Made by a program: the position numbers and the translations under genes. DNA of 23,025 bases from an archaeon (GTDB lineage: Archaea > Micrarchaeota > Micrarchaeia > Norongarragalinales > SBBD01). The DNA lies in assembly GCA_005239845.1 (NCBI GenBank), contig SBBD01000173.1:1-23025 (forward strand), written 5' to 3'. The notes beneath the pieces were generated by a model. The model was given only the letters and a program-made list of their open reading frames with translations, ran no database searches and was not told where the DNA came from. Shown here one piece after another: positions 20,871-23,025 of the stretch (within the stretch, counting starts at the first letter, position 1; every line of letters starts with the position of its first letter).

Positions 20871-22988
20871 ATGAAGCTCGTCATTACGGAAAAACCCAAA
20901 GTCGCTCTCCAGATGGCGAACGCCCTCAGCGCGAAGGTGCAGAAGAAGATGCTGGACGGCATCGCCTACTATGAACTGCAGCGGAACGGCCAGTCCGTGG
21001 TGGTGGCGCCCGCCGTGGGGCACGTCTACTCGCTGGCGGAAAAAAACAAGGCTTCCGGAACGTATCCCGTGTTTGAGGTGGAATGGGTGCCTGCCTTTGA
21101 AGGCAGCGAAGAAAGCGCGCACACGAAAAAATATTTGCAGGTGTTGAAGAAACTGGCGAAAGAGGCCCGCGAGACGTACAATGCCTGCGACTATGATGTT
21201 GAGGGCTCGTTAATCGGAGGCAATGTCATCCGCTTTCTGGCAAAAGGAAAACCGGCAAAACGCATGCTTTTTTCCTCCTTGGTGGCAGAGGAACTGCAAT
21301 CTGCTTTTGATTCCGCTGGCCCGTTGGATGCCTCCTCGATTTCTGCGGGGGAGACGCGGCACATGCTGGACTGGTTCTGGGGCATCAACGTAAGCCGGGC
21401 CTTGATGTCTTCCCTCAAGCGTGCGGGCCGATTTAAGGTATTAAGCATCGGGAGAGTGCAAGGCCCGGCCCTGGCGCTGCTGGCTAAACGAGAACGAGAA
21501 ATTTCCGCTTTCAAGCCCGAGCCGTACTGGCAAGTGTTCGCACAAGCGAAAGACACGCGCTTTTTGCATGAAAAACAACGATTTACGAATGAACAAGAGG
21601 CAAAAGCCGTTTTGGAAGCCTGCCAAAAGGAAAAAGAAGGAGTCGTTTCCGCTCTTGAAGTCAAGTGTTTCGAGCAGCCTCCCGGCGTACCGTTCGACTT
21701 GACGACGCTGCAAGTGGAAGCCTACCGGTGTTTCGGCCTTTCCCCTTCCCGCACGCTGGAAGTCGCGCAGGACCTGTACGAACAAGCGCTCATCAGCTAC
21801 CCCCGCACTTCCTCGCAAAAGCTTCCCTCGAAGCTCAACCTGCCGAAAATCATCAGCCAGCTGCAGCAACAGCCTCCTTATTCCGAACTCGCCCACCAGC
21901 TGATTCAAGCCAAGCGGTTCGTTGCAAAAGAAGGGTCCAAAACCGATTCCGCGCACGTCTCCATTTATCCTACGGGCATGCGTCCCGGAAAACTCGGGGA
22001 AGAACCGCACCACCTCTATGACCTCATCGTCCGACGCTTCCTCTCGTGTTTCGCTCCCTCCGCAGAACGGGAAGGCATGAAGGTCACGCTCCAAATCGCA
22101 AGCCACAACTTCAACGCTTCCGGCGTCCGCACCTTGAAGCAAGGATGGACTGAATTTTATGGCCCGTATACGGCGTTGGAAGAAGAAGTATTGCCTTCTT
22201 TCCATAAAGAAGAACGCGTCCCCCTACAAAAAGCGTGGGACGAACGGAAAACCACGCAGCCCCCGAAGCGGTTCACGCCCACGAGCATCATCCGCGAGTT
22301 GGAGAAGCACAAGCTGGGCACCAAGAGCACGCGTTCCGCCGTCATTGACACGCTCTATTCGCGCAACTATCTTTCCGACCAGAAGAGCATCCACGTGACG
22401 CCGCTCGGGCTTTCCGTGGAAGAGGCGCTGGAGAAGAACGTGCCCGAAATCCTGAGCGAACAGTTGACGCGCAAGTTCGAGAGCGAAGTGGAGGGCATCC
22501 AGCAGGGCAAGTTTCAGCAGCAGCACGTGCTGGAGGAGGGAAAGCAGACCCTGGAACGCCTTTTGTCCGACTTCAAGACCAAAGAGGAAACCATTGGGAA
22601 AGCGCTGTTGAAAGGAGTGCACGACCTCGCCAAAAAGCACAGTGTTTTGGGCTCGTGTACGGCGTGTTCGCAGGGCCATCTGGTCATCAAGAAGTCGCAA
22701 TACGGTTTTTTTGCCGCGTGCGACCGCTACCCCGAATGCAAGACCACATTTTCGCTCCCAAAAAACGCGCTCTGCGCTTCTACTGGAAAACCATGCGAGT
22801 TCTGCGGCACTCCCGTCATCAAGGTGGTCCGGAAAGGCAAGCGGCCTTTCGAAATGTGTCTGACCCCGACTTGCGAGAGCAAGGCCTCGTGGAGCCACAA
22901 GGGAGCCTACGGAAAAAACAAGGCCGGCGTTTCGGCAGAGAGTCAAGTCGTGCGAAAGCCTGCCGCGCCAAAACTTAACTCCGTCTAA
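20871..22988 (+). CDS. topA: DNA topoisomerase I (type IA)
   Basis: Relaxes negative supercoils by single-strand passage. The 705-residue protein begins with the Toprim domain: LVITEKPKVA with Glu7, and the metal motif CDYDVEG with Asp107, Asp109 and Glu111. Then come the type IA core with the catalytic Tyr310 in ALISYPRTSS (Arg312 next to it), GRVQGPAL (194-201), KTDSAHVSIYPTG and FTPTSIIRELEKHKLGTKSTRS. Two cysteine clusters near the C terminus are likely zinc ribbons (CTAC...CDRYPEC and CEFC...CLTPTC). The tail is basic. This is the archaeal topA/III-like form and lacks a helicase module, so it is not reverse gyrase. It is divergent from the long paralog gene. Confidence 0.95.
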   Translation: MKLVITEKPKVALQMANALSAKVQKKMLDGIAYYELQRNGQSVVVAPAVGHVYSLAEKNKASGTYPVFEVEWVPAFEGSEESAHTKKYLQVLKKLAKEARETYNACDYDVEGSLIGGNVIRFLAKGKPAKRMLFSSLVAEELQSAFDSAGPLDASSISAGETRHMLDWFWGINVSRALMSSLKRAGRFKVLSIGRVQGPALALLAKREREISAFKPEPYWQVFAQAKDTRFLHEKQRFTNEQEAKAVLEACQKEKEGVVSALEVKCFEQPPGVPFDLTTLQVEAYRCFGLSPSRTLEVAQDLYEQALISYPRTSSQKLPSKLNLPKIISQLQQQPPYSELAHQLIQAKRFVAKEGSKTDSAHVSIYPTGMRPGKLGEEPHHLYDLIVRRFLSCFAPSAEREGMKVTLQIASHNFNASGVRTLKQGWTEFYGPYTALEEEVLPSFHKEERVPLQKAWDERKTTQPPKRFTPTSIIRELEKHKLGTKSTRSAVIDTLYSRNYLSDQKSIHVTPLGLSVEEALEKNVPEILSEQLTRKFESEVEGIQQGKFQQQHVLEEGKQTLERLLSDFKTKEETIGKALLKGVHDLAKKHSVLGSCTACSQGHLVIKKSQYGFFAACDRYPECKTTFSLPKNALCASTGKPCEFCGTPVIKVVRKGKRPFEMCLTPTCESKASWSHKGAYGKNKAGVSAESQVVRKPAAPKLNSV

Positions 22989-22997
22989 TCCGTCCCT

Positions 22998-23008
22998 GTT
23001 TAAAAAAC
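22998..23008 (+). promoter_or_regulatory. TATA box of a gene beyond the right edge
   Basis: TGTTTAAAAAACC, 10 nt after the topA stop, matches the TATA boxes seen elsewhere in the window. A start would fall near the window end, so a downstream plus-strand gene or RNA is likely but not visible. Confidence 0.35.
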
Positions 23009-23025
23009 CGTGCTGAAAATACGGC

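Overview
The window is archaeal. It encodes a sliding clamp (PCNA), a bipartite lipoate ligase (separate catalytic and accessory proteins), a DUF359 GTP-dependent dephospho-CoA kinase, an AK6/Fap7-type kinase, an archaeal CPSF-like beta-CASP nuclease, a DUF131 protein and an ATPase_2/DUF234 ATPase. Archaeal TATA boxes lie about 25-28 nt before several starts, and operon-internal genes carry GGTG-type ribosome sites. By eye the DNA is moderately GC-rich and gene-dense. I cannot name the lineage; a small-genome (DPANN-like) or euryarchaeal group is possible, but nothing here decides it.

Layout, left to right. (1) 101-2374 (-): a Kef/CPA2-type cation:proton antiporter, divergent from a DUF131 membrane protein (2479-2721). 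(2) 2834-5928 (+): pyrimidine genes pyrD, pyrK and pyrC. (3) 6047-7531 (+): pcn followed by a solo B3/B4 domain protein. (4) 7536-13135 (-): a glycine-cleavage operon read gcvT, gcvH, gcvPA, gcvPB, then lplB and lplA. The genes for P, T and H proteins and the enzyme that loads lipoate on H are together; the L protein (dihydrolipoamide dehydrogenase) is not in the window. Two of the spacers are strikingly purine-rich in the mRNA sense. (5) 13239-15701: an accessory island with a small membrane protein, an AT-rich promoter, an ATPase fused to a PD-(D/E)xK-like domain, and the 5S rRNA gene (15532-15642, -). The 3' end of the 5S gene is repeated in degenerate form on both sides of the ATPase gene. 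(6) 15702-17690 (-): a small acidic protein, dephospho-CoA kinase and beta-CASP RNase, apparently one operon. (7) 17691-18061: a gene-free stretch packed with strong hairpins, possibly an unrecognised structured RNA. (8) 18062-20741: an AK6/Fap7 kinase, a six-helix membrane protein, and two adjacent unknown proteins that are paralogs of one another. (9) 20871-22988 (+): type IA DNA topoisomerase.

Most of the window is housekeeping. The parts most worth a second look are the 5S-derived repeat array bracketing the ATPase/nuclease gene, the hairpin cluster at 17763-17998, and the two-gene paralogous family at 19424-20741.
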